64,000 bases of DNA from Parafilimonas terrae (lineage in GTDB: Bacteria > Bacteroidota > Bacteroidia > Chitinophagales > Chitinophagaceae): positions 558,001 to 622,000 of the forward strand of contig NZ_FOXQ01000001.1 in assembly GCF_900115755.1 (NCBI RefSeq), given 5' to 3'. This document shows positions 18,703 through 27,920 of this stretch, piece by piece (position 1 is the first letter of the stretch; every line of letters begins with the position of its first letter). The notes beneath the pieces are model-generated. The model did no database searches and was not told where the DNA came from. It was given only the letters and a program-made list of their open reading frames with translations. A program made the translations under genes and the position numbers.

Positions 18703-19383
18703 TTATTCTGCAGTTCCACCAGCATCCTTCTTGCTCATATTCAATCTATAGAGGTCGGTGCCTTCCGGAACACCAGAAGGGTTTGTAACCATCTGGAATT
18801 TAAATTCATCATTCTTTTTAAAGGCGGTAAGAATGTTTTTAAATACAGGGTATTTAGCCACATTATCTCCCTTCAAAATCAAATCCATTTTTGATCCCTG
18901 ATAAGCTACCTTGGCTGCCCTTATCCATTCAATCATCTGGTTGTTGGAACTATCCTGTGCCGGAATACCGGAAGGCAGGTTTTTGGCAGTAATCTGCTCG
19001 TTACTCAACTTTGCCTGTGCCTTGAGCTGAGAAAAAGGAACGCCTATAAAGGGCTGACTAACCAGCCTGTCCACTTCATCATTTGTAAGGCCAAGATTGT
19101 TTCGCTGGTTAATATCCTGGATCATGGTTTGTTTCTTGGTCCTGTCTTCAGCATTATCGCTTACCGACAAATAAACTTTTCCATCCTTATCCAGGGATAT
19201 CATTACAGCATTTTTATCAGGCACAAACTTATTGGCAACAGACGTTGGTGTTGAAATGGGCACAGCTTCAGAAGGCTTTGGCTTTGTTGTTAAAATAAAG
19301 AAAGCTAAAAGCAAAAATGCCACATCACACATCGCCGTCATGTCCACGATTGTGCTCTTCCTTGCAATTTTCGGTCTTGCCAT
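18703..19383 (-). CDS. exbD: ExbD/TolR family biopolymer transporter (first copy)
   Basis: A 226-residue ExbD with a short N-tail (ARPKIARKSTIVDM) and one TM whose Asp lies in AMCDVAFLLLAFFILTT. The periplasmic region (~40-226) is longer than in the second copy and includes an insert around NQRNNLGLTNDEVDRLVSQPF. It is 26 nt upstream of the second exbD and 69 nt after exbB on the same strand. Two divergent ExbD chains may form heterodimers in the motor; that is inference. Confidence 0.92.
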   Translation of the reverse strand: MARPKIARKSTIVDMTAMCDVAFLLLAFFILTTKPKPSEAVPISTPTSVANKFVPDKNAVMISLDKDGKVYLSVSDNAEDRTKKQTMIQDINQRNNLGLTNDEVDRLVSQPFIGVPFSQLKAQAKLSNEQITAKNLPSGIPAQDSSNNQMIEWIRAAKVAYQGSKMDLILKGDNVAKYPVFKNILTAFKKNDEFKFQMVTNPSGVPEGTDLYRLNMSKKDAGGTAE

Positions 19384-19452
19384 TTTATAAAATTTATTTT
19401 AGTATAAGTGTAAGATGCTTTTGAAAAAGAATTCCATAAACCTTCTTACCGC

Positions 19453-20316
19453 TTATTTATAATTTGATGCAAAACTTTGTGTTAAAGTAAAACCAGACTC
19501 GTCAATACCATAAGTAATAGCATCAATCCTTGTAGTAAATACGTTATACATAATGATGGCAACTGCAGAGGTACCAATACCTAAAGCTGTATTATACAAG
19601 GCTTCAGAAATACCTTGTGATAAGTGAGATGAGGCATCTGCACCACCGGTTTCAGCCAGCGAAGCGAATGAACGGATCATACCAATTACCGTTCCTAACA
19701 AACCCACCAACGTTGCAACAGAAGCAAGAGTTGAAAGAAACACAAGATTTTTTTCCAGCATAGGCAATTCAAGTGCTGTTGCTTCTTCTACTTCTTTTTG
19801 AATGTTTAATACTTTTTGTTCTGTGGTTAATTCAGTATTAGTGATCATTTCTTTATACTTACGCAGGCCGGCTTTCATTACATTACCTACTGAACCTTTC
19901 TGCTTATCGCATGCTGCAATAGCTTTATCTACATCTTTGTTTGCAAGATTGTATTGCACAGTGCGGATAAATTCAGAAATATTGCCGGTACCTTTTGCTT
20001 TTGTAACGGTAAGCAATCTTTCTATCACAAAAGTTACTACTGTTAAAAAGCATCCTATTAAAATCGGCACAATAATACCTCCCAGGTACATACGGGATAA
20101 TGGAGTGGTAGGACCTTGATGATCTGGCCAGAAACCACCGCTTTTATCCGGTTGTGTAAAATTTGAGTCGCTCCCTATCACAAAGCGCCAGAGTACATAC
20201 CCAAGAATAAGACAGGTAAGGGGTGCAAGCCATGAAATAGAGTTACGAGATCTTTTGGGTTGCACTGAAGTAGCGCTCTTTGCTGCTGCCGTAGCAGTCG
20301 GTCTTGTTTCAGCCAT
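19453..20316 (-). CDS. exbB: ExbB/TolQ/MotA family proton channel
   Basis: A 287-residue membrane protein. The Ser/Ala/Thr-rich cytoplasmic start leads to a TM at ~30-48 (WLAPLTCLILGYVLWRFVI) and a second at ~78-100. The conserved MotA/TolQ/ExbB domain follows: LPMLEKNLVFLSTLASVATLVGLLGTVIGMIRSF and ISEALYNTALGIGTSAVAIIMYNVFT with the pore-lining Thr/Ser. First gene of exbB-exbD-exbD-tonB. The 244 nt upstream up to ubiX shows no TAnnTTTG on this strand. Confidence 0.94.
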   Translation of the reverse strand: MAETRPTATAAAKSATSVQPKRSRNSISWLAPLTCLILGYVLWRFVIGSDSNFTQPDKSGGFWPDHQGPTTPLSRMYLGGIIVPILIGCFLTVVTFVIERLLTVTKAKGTGNISEFIRTVQYNLANKDVDKAIAACDKQKGSVGNVMKAGLRKYKEMITNTELTTEQKVLNIQKEVEEATALELPMLEKNLVFLSTLASVATLVGLLGTVIGMIRSFASLAETGGADASSHLSQGISEALYNTALGIGTSAVAIIMYNVFTTRIDAITYGIDESGFTLTQSFASNYK

Positions 20317-20549
20317 AACAAAATTGATTTTAATTTTTAAACTTTTGTTTTTCGTTTTTTACTTAAAAATTTTTGATCACACATTGCTCAAGCAATCACT
20401 ATAATGTGCTTTCAAATGGGGTTGTAAATTAGTTAAATTCTTTAAAGCACCAACTTTTCCCAATTTTATTTTTATTTTTTTTCTGAGATGCATTTCTCCG
20501 GCCATAAATGCCAATAGCTAATTCATATATTATTACAACCACTAAACTG

Positions 20550-20557
20550 TAAATTTG
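20550..20557 (+). promoter_or_regulatory. Candidate -7 element (TAAATTTG) next to the ubiX start
   Basis: TAnnTTTG ending 3 nt before the ATG at 20561 and 9 nt before the ATG at 20567. A leaderless or near-leaderless ubiX transcript is implied if this box is used. It overlaps the TTG at 20555, arguing against that start. Confidence 0.5.
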
Positions 20558-20560
20558 TTA

Positions 20561-21124
20561 ATGGCAATGAATAAAATCGTAGTAGCAATAACAGGGGCCA
20601 GCGGTGCTATTTATGCAAAGCTCCTGTTGGATAATTTAGTCAGGTTAGAAGGGCAATGCGAACAAATAGCTGTTGTAATAAGTGATAATGCAAAAAAAAT
20701 ATGGCAGGCTGAATTACACAATGAAGATTATAAAAATTACCCCGTACAATACTATGATAAATACGATTTTTCCGCACCCTTTGCATCGGGATCTGCACAA
20801 TATAATATTATGATTGTAGTGCCCTGCAGTATGGGAACACTAGGCCGTATTGCTTCCGGTGTAAGCGATGACCTGGTAACACGTGCTGCAGATGTAATGC
20901 TAAAAGAAAAACGTAAACTTATTCTTGCCGTTCGCGATACGCCCTATAATCTCATCCATATAAAAAATATGGAACTGGTAACACTTGCCGGCGGCATCAT
21001 TTGCCCGGCAACACCGTCGTTTTACAGTAACCCAACAACAATTGAGGAAGTTGCTTTAACCGTAGTTAACCGGCTTATTGACCTTGCAGGCCTGCAATCG
21101 AAAAGTTTTCGGTGGGGAGAATAG
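20561..21124 (+). CDS. ubiX: Flavin prenyltransferase UbiX
   Basis: A 187-residue (or 185 from the ATG at 20567) flavoprotein that prenylates FMN, making the cofactor of UbiD-type decarboxylases. The Rossmann-like start KIVVAITGASGAIYAKLLLDNL, the VVPCSMGTLGRIASGVSDDLVTRAADVMLKE core and ILAVRDTPYNLIHIKNM are clear family signatures. Length is normal. A ubiD gene is not in the window. The TTG in front of it is excluded because it lies within the -7 box. Confidence 0.94.
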   Translation: MAMNKIVVAITGASGAIYAKLLLDNLVRLEGQCEQIAVVISDNAKKIWQAELHNEDYKNYPVQYYDKYDFSAPFASGSAQYNIMIVVPCSMGTLGRIASGVSDDLVTRAADVMLKEKRKLILAVRDTPYNLIHIKNMELVTLAGGIICPATPSFYSNPTTIEEVALTVVNRLIDLAGLQSKSFRWGE

Positions 21125-21135
21125 CAAGATTAACA

Positions 21136-21309
21136 TGAGTTCGGGATAAGAAGTCTGACTTATTTTGAATATAAAGTTGTTCGGGTTATTATGAAGGTGA
21201 GTCATCCTCTGCGACAGAAGAGGTTTCATGATTTTTTAATGGTTGGCTATTCGGGAGATTTCTCCTGTCGTCGAAATGATGTGTACCTCGTTTCCTTATC
21301 CCGAACTCA
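21136..21309. repeat. Palindrome-bounded intergenic element (MITE/REP-like)
   Basis: TGAGTTCGGGATAAG (21136-21150) is exactly inverted at 21295-21309. Inside lie CCTCT...AGAGG and GGAG-ATTT-CTCC followed by GTCGTCGAAATGA, giving several small hairpins. No ORF. The element fills the gap between convergent ubiX and the small membrane-protein gene. Confidence 0.6.
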
Positions 21310-21380
21310 CCTAAGATGAGTAAAGCGCAGCATCATATTATATATTATGTCATCACTTAAAACCGGAACCGGAATACAGC

Positions 21381-21674
21381 CTATAAGAACAATTTTGTTA
21401 CAATAGCTGCTATTGAATAAATGCATGAAATAATAAAAATGCCTTTTGCCGTTTGGTCACAGCGCATATTGAGATATACAGTAAGTAATACCACGTTGGC
21501 AAAAAGCGCAAAAGTGGCTATTGCGGATAAAATGGTTTTTTGCAGCCCGATAACATGAATAAAATCAGCAATGGTATAAGTTGGATAAAGCTTCCATAAA
21601 TAATAAGCAAACAGCCCAAAAATGGGCGCAATAATACCAAGAATAATTCCTAATAAAAGCGAATCTCTTTTCAA
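21381..21674 (-). CDS. Small membrane protein, unknown function
   Basis: A 97-residue hydrophobic protein with three or possibly four helices: ~6-27 (LLLGIILGIIAPIFGLFAYY), ~44-66 and ~78-96. Charged residues are few (MKRDS start, MRCDQTAKG loop). No motif is recognised. Its ATG overlaps the surE stop by 4 nt (ATGA), so it is translated with surE. Function unknown. Confidence 0.7.
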   Translation of the reverse strand: MKRDSLLLGIILGIIAPIFGLFAYYLWKLYPTYTIADFIHVIGLQKTILSAIATFALFANVVLLTVYLNMRCDQTAKGIFIISCIYSIAAIVTKLFL

Positions 21675-22468
21675 TGCTTTTGGGTTAACACTTTTTGCAA
21701 TTTAGTTTTCAATGTATAATTGGTAAGATCAAACTGAACGGGCACAACGCTTACATAATTATTTTCCAATGCCCATACATCGGTATCTTTTCCCTTATCA
21801 AAATTTTGAAATTCGCCGGTTAGCCAATAATATTTTCGTCCACTGGGATCGTGCCTTTCATCAAAACGCTCCTCGTATTTCGCATATGCCTGGCGGCAGA
21901 CTTTCAAGCCTTTAAGCAATTCTTTTGGGGCAATAGGTATGTTTACATTTAAACAAAGATGCTTATCAATTTTTTTACTTATAATTTGTTTAACCAGTAG
22001 GTTTGCGTAATAGGCAGCGCCCGCAAAATCTGCTTCAATACTATAATCCAATAAAGAAAAGCCTATGCTTGGAATACTCTCAATAGAGGCTTCAAGCGCC
22101 GCACTCATAGTACCCGAATAAATTACATTAATGGAATGATTGGCGCCGTGGTTAATACCGCTTAAGCATATATCCGGCTTACGGTGCAATACTTTATCTA
22201 CAGCAAGTTTTACGCAATCTACCGGTGTGCCGCTGCATTGATATGCTTCTATATCACCAAACGTTTCCACGGCAGTCAGGCGGAGGGGTTGGCCAATGGT
22301 AATAGCATGCCCCATGCCGCTTTGCGGTTTATCGGGAGCTACAACAACTACTTTTCCAAGATCTTTAACAGCGTCCGTAAGAGCCTTTATACCGGGAGCT
22401 GTAATACCATCATCGTTCGTAATAAGAATAACCGGCTTTTCTTTTTTTGAGTTTTTTGCTTTTGCCAT
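21671..22468 (-). CDS. surE: 5'/3'-nucleotidase SurE
   Basis: A 265-residue metal-dependent nucleotide phosphatase. Conserved: ILITNDDGITAPGIKAL with the metal-binding Asp pair, PDKPQSGMGHAITIGQPLR, and SGINHGANHSINVIYSGTMSAALEA with the Asn ligand. A Lys-rich start (MAKAKNSKKEKP) precedes the core. It hydrolyses nucleoside monophosphates under stress or in stationary phase. Co-transcribed with the small membrane protein; separated from the atp operon by a terminator. Confidence 0.95.
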   Translation of the reverse strand: MAKAKNSKKEKPVILITNDDGITAPGIKALTDAVKDLGKVVVVAPDKPQSGMGHAITIGQPLRLTAVETFGDIEAYQCSGTPVDCVKLAVDKVLHRKPDICLSGINHGANHSINVIYSGTMSAALEASIESIPSIGFSLLDYSIEADFAGAAYYANLLVKQIISKKIDKHLCLNVNIPIAPKELLKGLKVCRQAYAKYEERFDERHDPSGRKYYWLTGEFQNFDKGKDTDVWALENNYVSVVPVQFDLTNYTLKTKLQKVLTQKH

Positions 22469-22530
22469 AAAAGATGTGCAAGATAAAATATGTTTAAGGT
22501 TTGAATGCTTAAAGTTTAAGCCATCAAAGC

Positions 22531-22561
22531 AAAACAGCCCCGGAAACTCCAGGGCTGTTTA
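22531..22561 (-). terminator. Terminator of the atp operon
   Basis: AAACAGCCC (22532-22540) pairs with GGGCTGTTT (22552-22560), 11-nt loop, about 20 nt after the atpA stop. The reverse transcript continues TTTTGCTTT. It closes the operon before surE. Confidence 0.75.
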
Positions 22562-22581
22562 CTATTATTATAAAGAGGTAT

Positions 22582-24159
22582 TTATTTATACTGAGGAACT
22601 AAACCTTTCGCCAGCTCCACCATTTCTTTTATACCATCTTCGGGTAAATTACCTTTCTTAAATTCTGCCAAAACATGCGGCAATTTATTTTCCATTTCCA
22701 TTAAGAAATGATCTTCAAATGCTTTCACATTCTTAACAGCAACACCCTGCAATAAGCCCTGTGTTCCGAGATATATAATTGCTACCTGTTTTTCAACCGG
22801 GAAAGGAGAAAACTGGGGCTGCTTTAATATTTCCACGTTGCGGGCACCTTTATCAATTACCAGCTTGGTTGCAGCATCCAGGTCGCCGCCAAATTTAGAA
22901 AAAGCTTCCAGCTCGCGGTATTGTGCCTGGTCAAGCTTTAATGTACCAGCCACTTTTTTCATGGATTTGATCTGTGCATTACCACCTACACGGCTTACAG
23001 AAATACCTACGTTAATAGCCGGGCGGATACCGGAGTTAAACAGGTTACCTTCCAGGAATATCTGTCCGTCGGTAATAGAAATTACATTCGTAGGAATATA
23101 AGCAGATACATCGCCTGCCTGTGTTTCAATGATTGGTAAAGCCGTTAAAGAACCACCACCTTTTACAAGGTGTTTGATATTGTCCGGTAAATCATTCATT
23201 TCACTTGCCACTTTATCATTGCTGATAACTTTTGCTGCGCGTTCCAGCAAACGGCTATGCAAATAGAATACATCGCCGGGATAAGCTTCGCGGCCAGGAG
23301 GACGGCGTAACAATAAAGATACTTCGCGGTAAGCTACTGCCTGTTTAGATAAATCATCGTAAATAATCAATGCAGGTCTTCCGGTATCGCGGAAAAATTC
23401 ACCAATGGCAGCACCGGCAAACGGAGCATAGAACTGTTGCGGCGCAGGATCTGATGCAGAAGCAGCAACAATGGTTGTATAGGCCATGGCGCCATTGTCT
23501 TCCAGCGTTTTCATAATACCGGCTATGGTTGATGCTTTCTGGCCGATGGCAACATATATACAATATACCGGTTTTCCTGCCTGGTAAAATTCTTTCTGGT
23601 TAATAATCGTATCAATGCAGATAGCAGTTTTACCTGTCTGTCGGTCACCGATTACCAGTTCGCGCTGGCCGCGGCCGATAGGAATCATTGCATCTATCGC
23701 TTTGATACCAGTTTGCAAAGGTTCTTTTACAGGTTCACGGTAAATAACGCCCGGTGCTTTACGTTCCAAAGGCATTTCATACAAATCGCCTGTTATCGGT
23801 CCTTTACCATCAATTGGTTCCCCCAATGTATTAATTACGCGGCCAACCAAACCTTCACCTACTTTAATAGATGCAATTTTGCCGGTGCGTTTTACTTTAC
23901 CACCTTCCCTGATGTCGCCGGATTCGCCCATTAATACCACGCCCACATTGTCTTCTTCCAGGTTAAGTGCAATAGCTTTTACACCATTTTCAAACTCAAC
24001 CAGCTCACCGCTGCGCACATTGTTTAAACCATAAATGCGGGCAATACCATCACCCACCTGCAATACGGTTCCAACTTCTTCCAAATCAGCGCCAGCATTA
24101 AAATTGCTTAACTGCTGTCTTAGTATCGCTGATATTTCATCAGGTTTTATTTCAACCAT
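22582..24159 (-). CDS. atpA: F1 ATP synthase subunit alpha
   Basis: A 525-residue F1 subunit, which pairs with beta and carries the non-catalytic nucleotide sites. Walker [11 protein letters not shown] is at about residues 170-179; [44 protein letters not shown] is the diagnostic alpha/beta signature. [22 protein letters not shown] is near the start of the C-terminal domain. It is the last gene of this operon; the usual next gene, atpG, is missing. Confidence 0.98.
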   Translation of the reverse strand: MVEIKPDEISAILRQQLSNFNAGADLEEVGTVLQVGDGIARIYGLNNVRSGELVEFENGVKAIALNLEEDNVGVVLMGESGDIREGGKVKRTGKIASIKVGEGLVGRVINTLGEPIDGKGPITGDLYEMPLERKAPGVIYREPVKEPLQTGIKAIDAMIPIGRGQRELVIGDRQTGKTAICIDTIINQKEFYQAGKPVYCIYVAIGQKASTIAGIMKTLEDNGAMAYTTIVAASASDPAPQQFYAPFAGAAIGEFFRDTGRPALIIYDDLSKQAVAYREVSLLLRRPPGREAYPGDVFYLHSRLLERAAKVISNDKVASEMNDLPDNIKHLVKGGGSLTALPIIETQAGDVSAYIPTNVISITDGQIFLEGNLFNSGIRPAINVGISVSRVGGNAQIKSMKKVAGTLKLDQAQYRELEAFSKFGGDLDAATKLVIDKGARNVEILKQPQFSPFPVEKQVAIIYLGTQGLLQGVAVKNVKAFEDHFLMEMENKLPHVLAEFKKGNLPEDGIKEMVELAKGLVPQYK

Positions 24160-24165
24160 ACAAAA

Positions 24166-24195
24166 AGTTTATAGTTTGTAGTTTTCAGTTTGAAG
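24166..24195. repeat. AGTTT-word repeat upstream of atpA
   Basis: Four AGTTT words (AGTTTATAGTTTGTAGTTTTCAGTTT pattern, spacing 7-9 nt) lie between atpH and atpA. No coding potential. Confidence 0.5.
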
Positions 24196-24266
24196 ATAAT
24201 CTATCAAACTTTAAAATTATTATTTAAATCTTCCAACCATTTATCCTTTAACCAAAGCCAAACAGG

Positions 24267-24833
24267 CTATCTTATATTCTGGACAAATACGTTTCTTTCT
24301 TTAAACTGCTTGCTTATGTCTTTCAAGTCCCTTAACACGGAAGCATCAACCAGGTTATTATTAAACTCAAGCACAAAACCGCCAATGAGTGCTTCATCCA
24401 CTTTTGCCTCCAGCTCTATATTTTCCAGGTTAGCCTCTCTTTTAACTTTAGCAATAATTGCATTCTTCAATTCATTGCTTACAGGCGTTGCCGTAGTTAA
24501 TTTCACCTTATGAATGCCTTTAATTGCATTGTATTGATCAATAAATGCAGTTACAATTTCGGGCATATCGCCTTCGCGGCCTTTATTTATCAGCAATTTT
24601 ATGAAAGCTTCTGTTAAGGCAGATATTTTGTTTTTTACAATTGCATCAATGATGGATTGCTTTTTATCCGCCGGCACGATAGGGCTGCGCAGGAGATTTA
24701 CAAAATCACGGCTTGCTTTAGTAACCTGCTGCAAGAACTGCATATCCGCATACACTGCTTCCAGTTGATTTCTTTCAATGGAAAGATCAACCAAACTCTT
24801 TGCATATCTTGTAGCTAAACGTGGATTAGGCAT
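24267..24833 (-). CDS. atpH: F1 ATP synthase subunit delta
   Basis: A 188-residue stator subunit linking F1 to the b subunits. N-terminal helical bundle NPRLATRYAKSLVDLSIERNQ, then ANLENIELEAKVDEALIGGFVLEFNNNLVDASVLRDLKDI, the conserved C-terminal signature. Length normal. Order atpB-E-F-H-A is standard for this phylum. Confidence 0.95.
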   Translation of the reverse strand: MPNPRLATRYAKSLVDLSIERNQLEAVYADMQFLQQVTKASRDFVNLLRSPIVPADKKQSIIDAIVKNKISALTEAFIKLLINKGREGDMPEIVTAFIDQYNAIKGIHKVKLTTATPVSNELKNAIIAKVKREANLENIELEAKVDEALIGGFVLEFNNNLVDASVLRDLKDISKQFKERNVFVQNIR

Positions 24834-24839
24834 TTTTTT

Positions 24840-24861
24840 CAGCTTTCAGCTTTCAGCTTTT
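24840..24861. repeat. CAGCTTT tandem repeat (three units)
   Basis: Three head-to-tail CAGCTTT heptamers between atpF and atpH. Directly readable; no coding potential on either strand. Confidence 0.7.
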
Positions 24862-24903
24862 CGCTACGAGTTTGTGCTCACAGCTTAAGCCCGCAGCCAT
24901 TCT

Positions 24904-25398
24904 TTAATTCAGTTTTACTTCGTCTGTTAATTGCTTAATATAATTTTCCTGCTTGGTTTTGTCATTCAGTTCCTGGCGCAACACTTTTTCAGCTACTTCA
25001 ATTACCAGCGAGCCAACCTGGTTTTTCAGATCGGTTAATACCGCATTTTTTTGTTGGTTGATAGCAGCCTGCGCATCAGCCAGGATTTTATCGTATTCCG
25101 CTTTTGCCTTTTCCTTTGCATCAGCAACCATTTTGTCGGCAGTGTTCTTGGCATCCTTGAGCATGCCGGCCCTTTCTTCACGGGCCTGCACCAAAAGCGC
25201 TTCGTTTTCACTTTTCATCTTCGACATTTCCGCCTTAATATTTTCAGCGGAAGCCAGGGAGTCTGCAATGGTTTTTTCACGTTCGCGCAAACCATTAATG
25301 ATAGCCGGCCAGGCAAATTTTGCCAAGATAAAGAATACCACCAGGAAAGCCAGGAGCGTCCAAAATATTAATCCTAAACTGGGGGTGAGTAATTGCAT
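24904..25398 (-). CDS. atpF: F0 ATP synthase subunit b
   Basis: A 164-residue stator protein with one N-terminal TM (~7-27, LGLIFWTLLAFLVVFFILAKFAWP) and a long Ala/Glu/Lys-rich helix (~35-160) that dimerises and reaches delta. It lacks other domains. It is located between atpE and atpH. Confidence 0.95.
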   Translation of the reverse strand: MQLLTPSLGLIFWTLLAFLVVFFILAKFAWPAIINGLREREKTIADSLASAENIKAEMSKMKSENEALLVQAREERAGMLKDAKNTADKMVADAKEKAKAEYDKILADAQAAINQQKNAVLTDLKNQVGSLVIEVAEKVLRQELNDKTKQENYIKQLTDEVKLN

Positions 25399-25497
25399 AA
25401 ACTCAATTTAATATTGATACAGCCCAATTAAAAACCGGGCATTGCTCATTGTTTAAAAAAACTGCATTACTTAAACCAAACAATGCAGTAATTATTA

Positions 25498-25752
<255 letters not shown>

Positions 25753-25769
25753 TTATATTGATTAAAAAT

Positions 25770-26951
25770 TTAAACGATTACTGCATCTTCATGATGATCT
25801 ACATCATTGTGGCCGCCCTCAAAAGCCTGCCCGATAAATACAGCAGAAAGGAAAACAAAAATATAAGCCTGAAGGAAAGCAACGAGTATTTCAATGAAAT
25901 AGATAAAAATTGTAAATGCTACTGATAGTGGAGAGGCTCCCCATCCTGCTGCCGCACCAAGCCCGGCAAAGATGAAAATAAGCGAAATAAGGCATATTAC
26001 AAGAATGTGGCCTGCCACCATGTTTGCAAACAAACGTATCATTAATGCCATTGGCTTGATAAACACGCCTAAAAATTCCACGAGCATTAAAATAGGTTTC
26101 ACAAAAGCAGGCACCGGCGGGTTGAAAATATGCCCCCAGTAGTGCTTATTGGTGCTGAAAAGAATTGCCACAAAAGCTATTAAAGCCAGCACAAGCGTAA
26201 AGGCTATATTACCTGTAACGTTTGCACTTCCGGGAATTAAGCCCAATAAATTATTTATAAGGATAAAAAAGAAAACCGTAAGCAGGAAAGGAAGGTATTT
26301 GCGATAATTCTTTTCGCCAAGACAGGGTTTTGCCACTTCATCCACAATAAAAAGTATCACCGGCTCCATAAGGCTTTGCTTGCCCTTGGGGGCTGAGACA
26401 ACACCATGTCCTTTTTTATAGCGGTTAGCAATTGAAACCATTATCCAAGTTAATAACAACACGGAAATTATCATCTGCACTACATAACGTGTAATGGAGA
26501 AATCGTACAGTTTAACGCTTTCATCAATTTGCCCGTTTGCATCAACTGCAACTATCTGCCCTTCATGATATTTGCCCTCAGGCAAATTTTCTTCTTTCAG
26601 CATTTCTGCAGTAATCAGTTTATAGCCATCATATTCTGCTTCGCCATGATGAAACTGCGAAAACATGAATACATCCAGTCCTTTTTGTTTTGAATAAAGA
26701 ATAACAGGCAGGGGAATTGCAGCTTCGTGCTCCTCGCCATCGCTGCCTTCGTAAGAGAAAAAGTGAAATTCATGCGCATCTAAAATGTGCCCAAAAATAA
26801 CTTCATTGGCATCGAAGTCATTTTTTTCTTCTTTCTTAACATTATCACCCGTTTCAGTTGGTTTTTCCTGAGCAAAAGTGGAAATTGAAAAAGCCAGGAA
26901 AAAAAGGCTGAAACCCGCTACCAGTAAAGATTTTACGCATTTTAAGGTCAT
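25770..26951 (-). CDS. atpB: F0 ATP synthase subunit a, with long exported N-terminus
   Basis: A 393-residue membrane subunit that channels protons. The start is set at the ATG 26951 (MTLKCVKSLLVAGFSLFFLAFSISTFAQE, a signal peptide); the longer TTG frame is disfavoured since a -7 box overlaps it. A ~110-residue periplasmic domain follows, then five to six TM helices. The essential Arg is in LMIRLFANMVAGHILV, and FIYFIEILVAFLQAYIFVFLSAVFIG is the last helix. The extra N-terminal domain is typical of Bacteroidota. First gene of the operon. Confidence 0.95.
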   Translation of the reverse strand: MTLKCVKSLLVAGFSLFFLAFSISTFAQEKPTETGDNVKKEEKNDFDANEVIFGHILDAHEFHFFSYEGSDGEEHEAAIPLPVILYSKQKGLDVFMFSQFHHGEAEYDGYKLITAEMLKEENLPEGKYHEGQIVAVDANGQIDESVKLYDFSITRYVVQMIISVLLLTWIMVSIANRYKKGHGVVSAPKGKQSLMEPVILFIVDEVAKPCLGEKNYRKYLPFLLTVFFFILINNLLGLIPGSANVTGNIAFTLVLALIAFVAILFSTNKHYWGHIFNPPVPAFVKPILMLVEFLGVFIKPMALMIRLFANMVAGHILVICLISLIFIFAGLGAAAGWGASPLSVAFTIFIYFIEILVAFLQAYIFVFLSAVFIGQAFEGGHNDVDHHEDAVIV

Positions 26952-26972
26952 ATACGGCCCCGAAATTTTGCG

Positions 26973-26980
26973 CAAATATA
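26973..26980 (-). promoter_or_regulatory. Candidate -7 element (TATATTTG) for the atp operon
   Basis: TAnnTTTG on the reverse strand ending 21 nt before the atpB ATG. A TTTC about 19 nt further up is a weak -33 candidate. Confidence 0.5.
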
Positions 26981-27117
26981 CAGGTATGCATCTAAATAAT
27001 GAAACGAGTTTGGAAAAGTAAAAAAATAAAGAAAATATATTGTCGTAAACACACCTTTACTGCACTATATGCACATGAAATTATCTACCATATAAACTTC
27101 ACTTATCGCAGTTGTGT

Positions 27118-27125
27118 TAGATTTG
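27118..27125 (+). promoter_or_regulatory. Candidate -7 element (TAGATTTG), 4 nt before a GTG start
   Basis: Perfect TAnnTTTG directly in front of the GTG at 27130 of the metallo-hydrolase gene; implies leaderless mRNA if used. Confidence 0.45.
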
Positions 27126-27129
27126 CCAT

Positions 27130-27903
27130 GTGAGCCTTTCATTAAAAATCACATTTCTCGGCACCGGCACCAGCACAGGTATTCCCATGATTGGGTGCAC
27201 CTGCCCCGTTTGCACTTCAACTAATTCCAGAGACAAACGCCTGCGCAGCAGTATTTTGGTGGAATCTGCCACAACAACCATTGCTGTGGACACCACGCCC
27301 GATTTCCGTTACCAGATGTTACGCATCCATAATACCAAATTGGATGCTGTTCTTTTTACCCATCCGCATAAAGATCATACCGCGGGGCTTGATGACGTGC
27401 GGGCTTATAATTTTTTTCAGCATAAACCCATGGATGTTTATGCCAATTCGCTAACGGCAGAAGCCCTTATGCGGGAATTTGCTTATGCGTTTGCTGATAA
27501 AAAATACCCGGGCGTTCCGCAAATAAACCTTTATACCATTGATGAAAGCGCCTTTGAAATAGGCGATATCCCAATACAGCCTTTTACAGTGTGGCACCAT
27601 AAAATGCCTGTTTTTGGATATAAATTTGGAAAATTTACCTACATTACAGACGCAAACAAAATTGACAACGAAGTAAAAACACTCATAAAAGGTTCGGATG
27701 TACTTGTGGTAAACGCCCTTAGAAAGGAACAGCATATTTCTCATTTTACCCTAAGCGAGGCTATAAAACTAACAGAAGAATTAGCAATACCAAAAGCATA
27801 TTTTACGCACATTAGTCACCAGCTTGGCAAACACGAAGATGTTGAAAAAACTTTACCGCCGGGCATTCACCTCGCTTATGACAACCTAACACTTATTATA
27901 TAA
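27130..27903 (+). CDS. MBL-fold metallo-hydrolase (PhnP-like)
   Basis: A 257-residue metallo-beta-lactamase-fold enzyme. It begins with GTG: SLSLKITFLGTGTSTGIPMIGCTCPVCTS, the typical start of the PhnP/COG1235 group with a Cys-x-Cys-x-x-Cys pattern. The metal motif THPHKDHTAGLDD is present, then WHHKMPVFGYKFGKFTYITDANKI and YFTHISHQLGKHEDV give further His/Asp ligands. PhnP itself is a cyclic ribose-phosphate phosphodiesterase, but no phn genes are nearby, so the substrate is unknown. It is divergent from atpB and 17 nt ahead of the HhH gene. Confidence 0.88.
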   Translation: MSLSLKITFLGTGTSTGIPMIGCTCPVCTSTNSRDKRLRSSILVESATTTIAVDTTPDFRYQMLRIHNTKLDAVLFTHPHKDHTAGLDDVRAYNFFQHKPMDVYANSLTAEALMREFAYAFADKKYPGVPQINLYTIDESAFEIGDIPIQPFTVWHHKMPVFGYKFGKFTYITDANKIDNEVKTLIKGSDVLVVNALRKEQHISHFTLSEAIKLTEELAIPKAYFTHISHQLGKHEDVEKTLPPGIHLAYDNLTLII

Positions 27904-27920
27904 CCCAACAAATAACTCCA

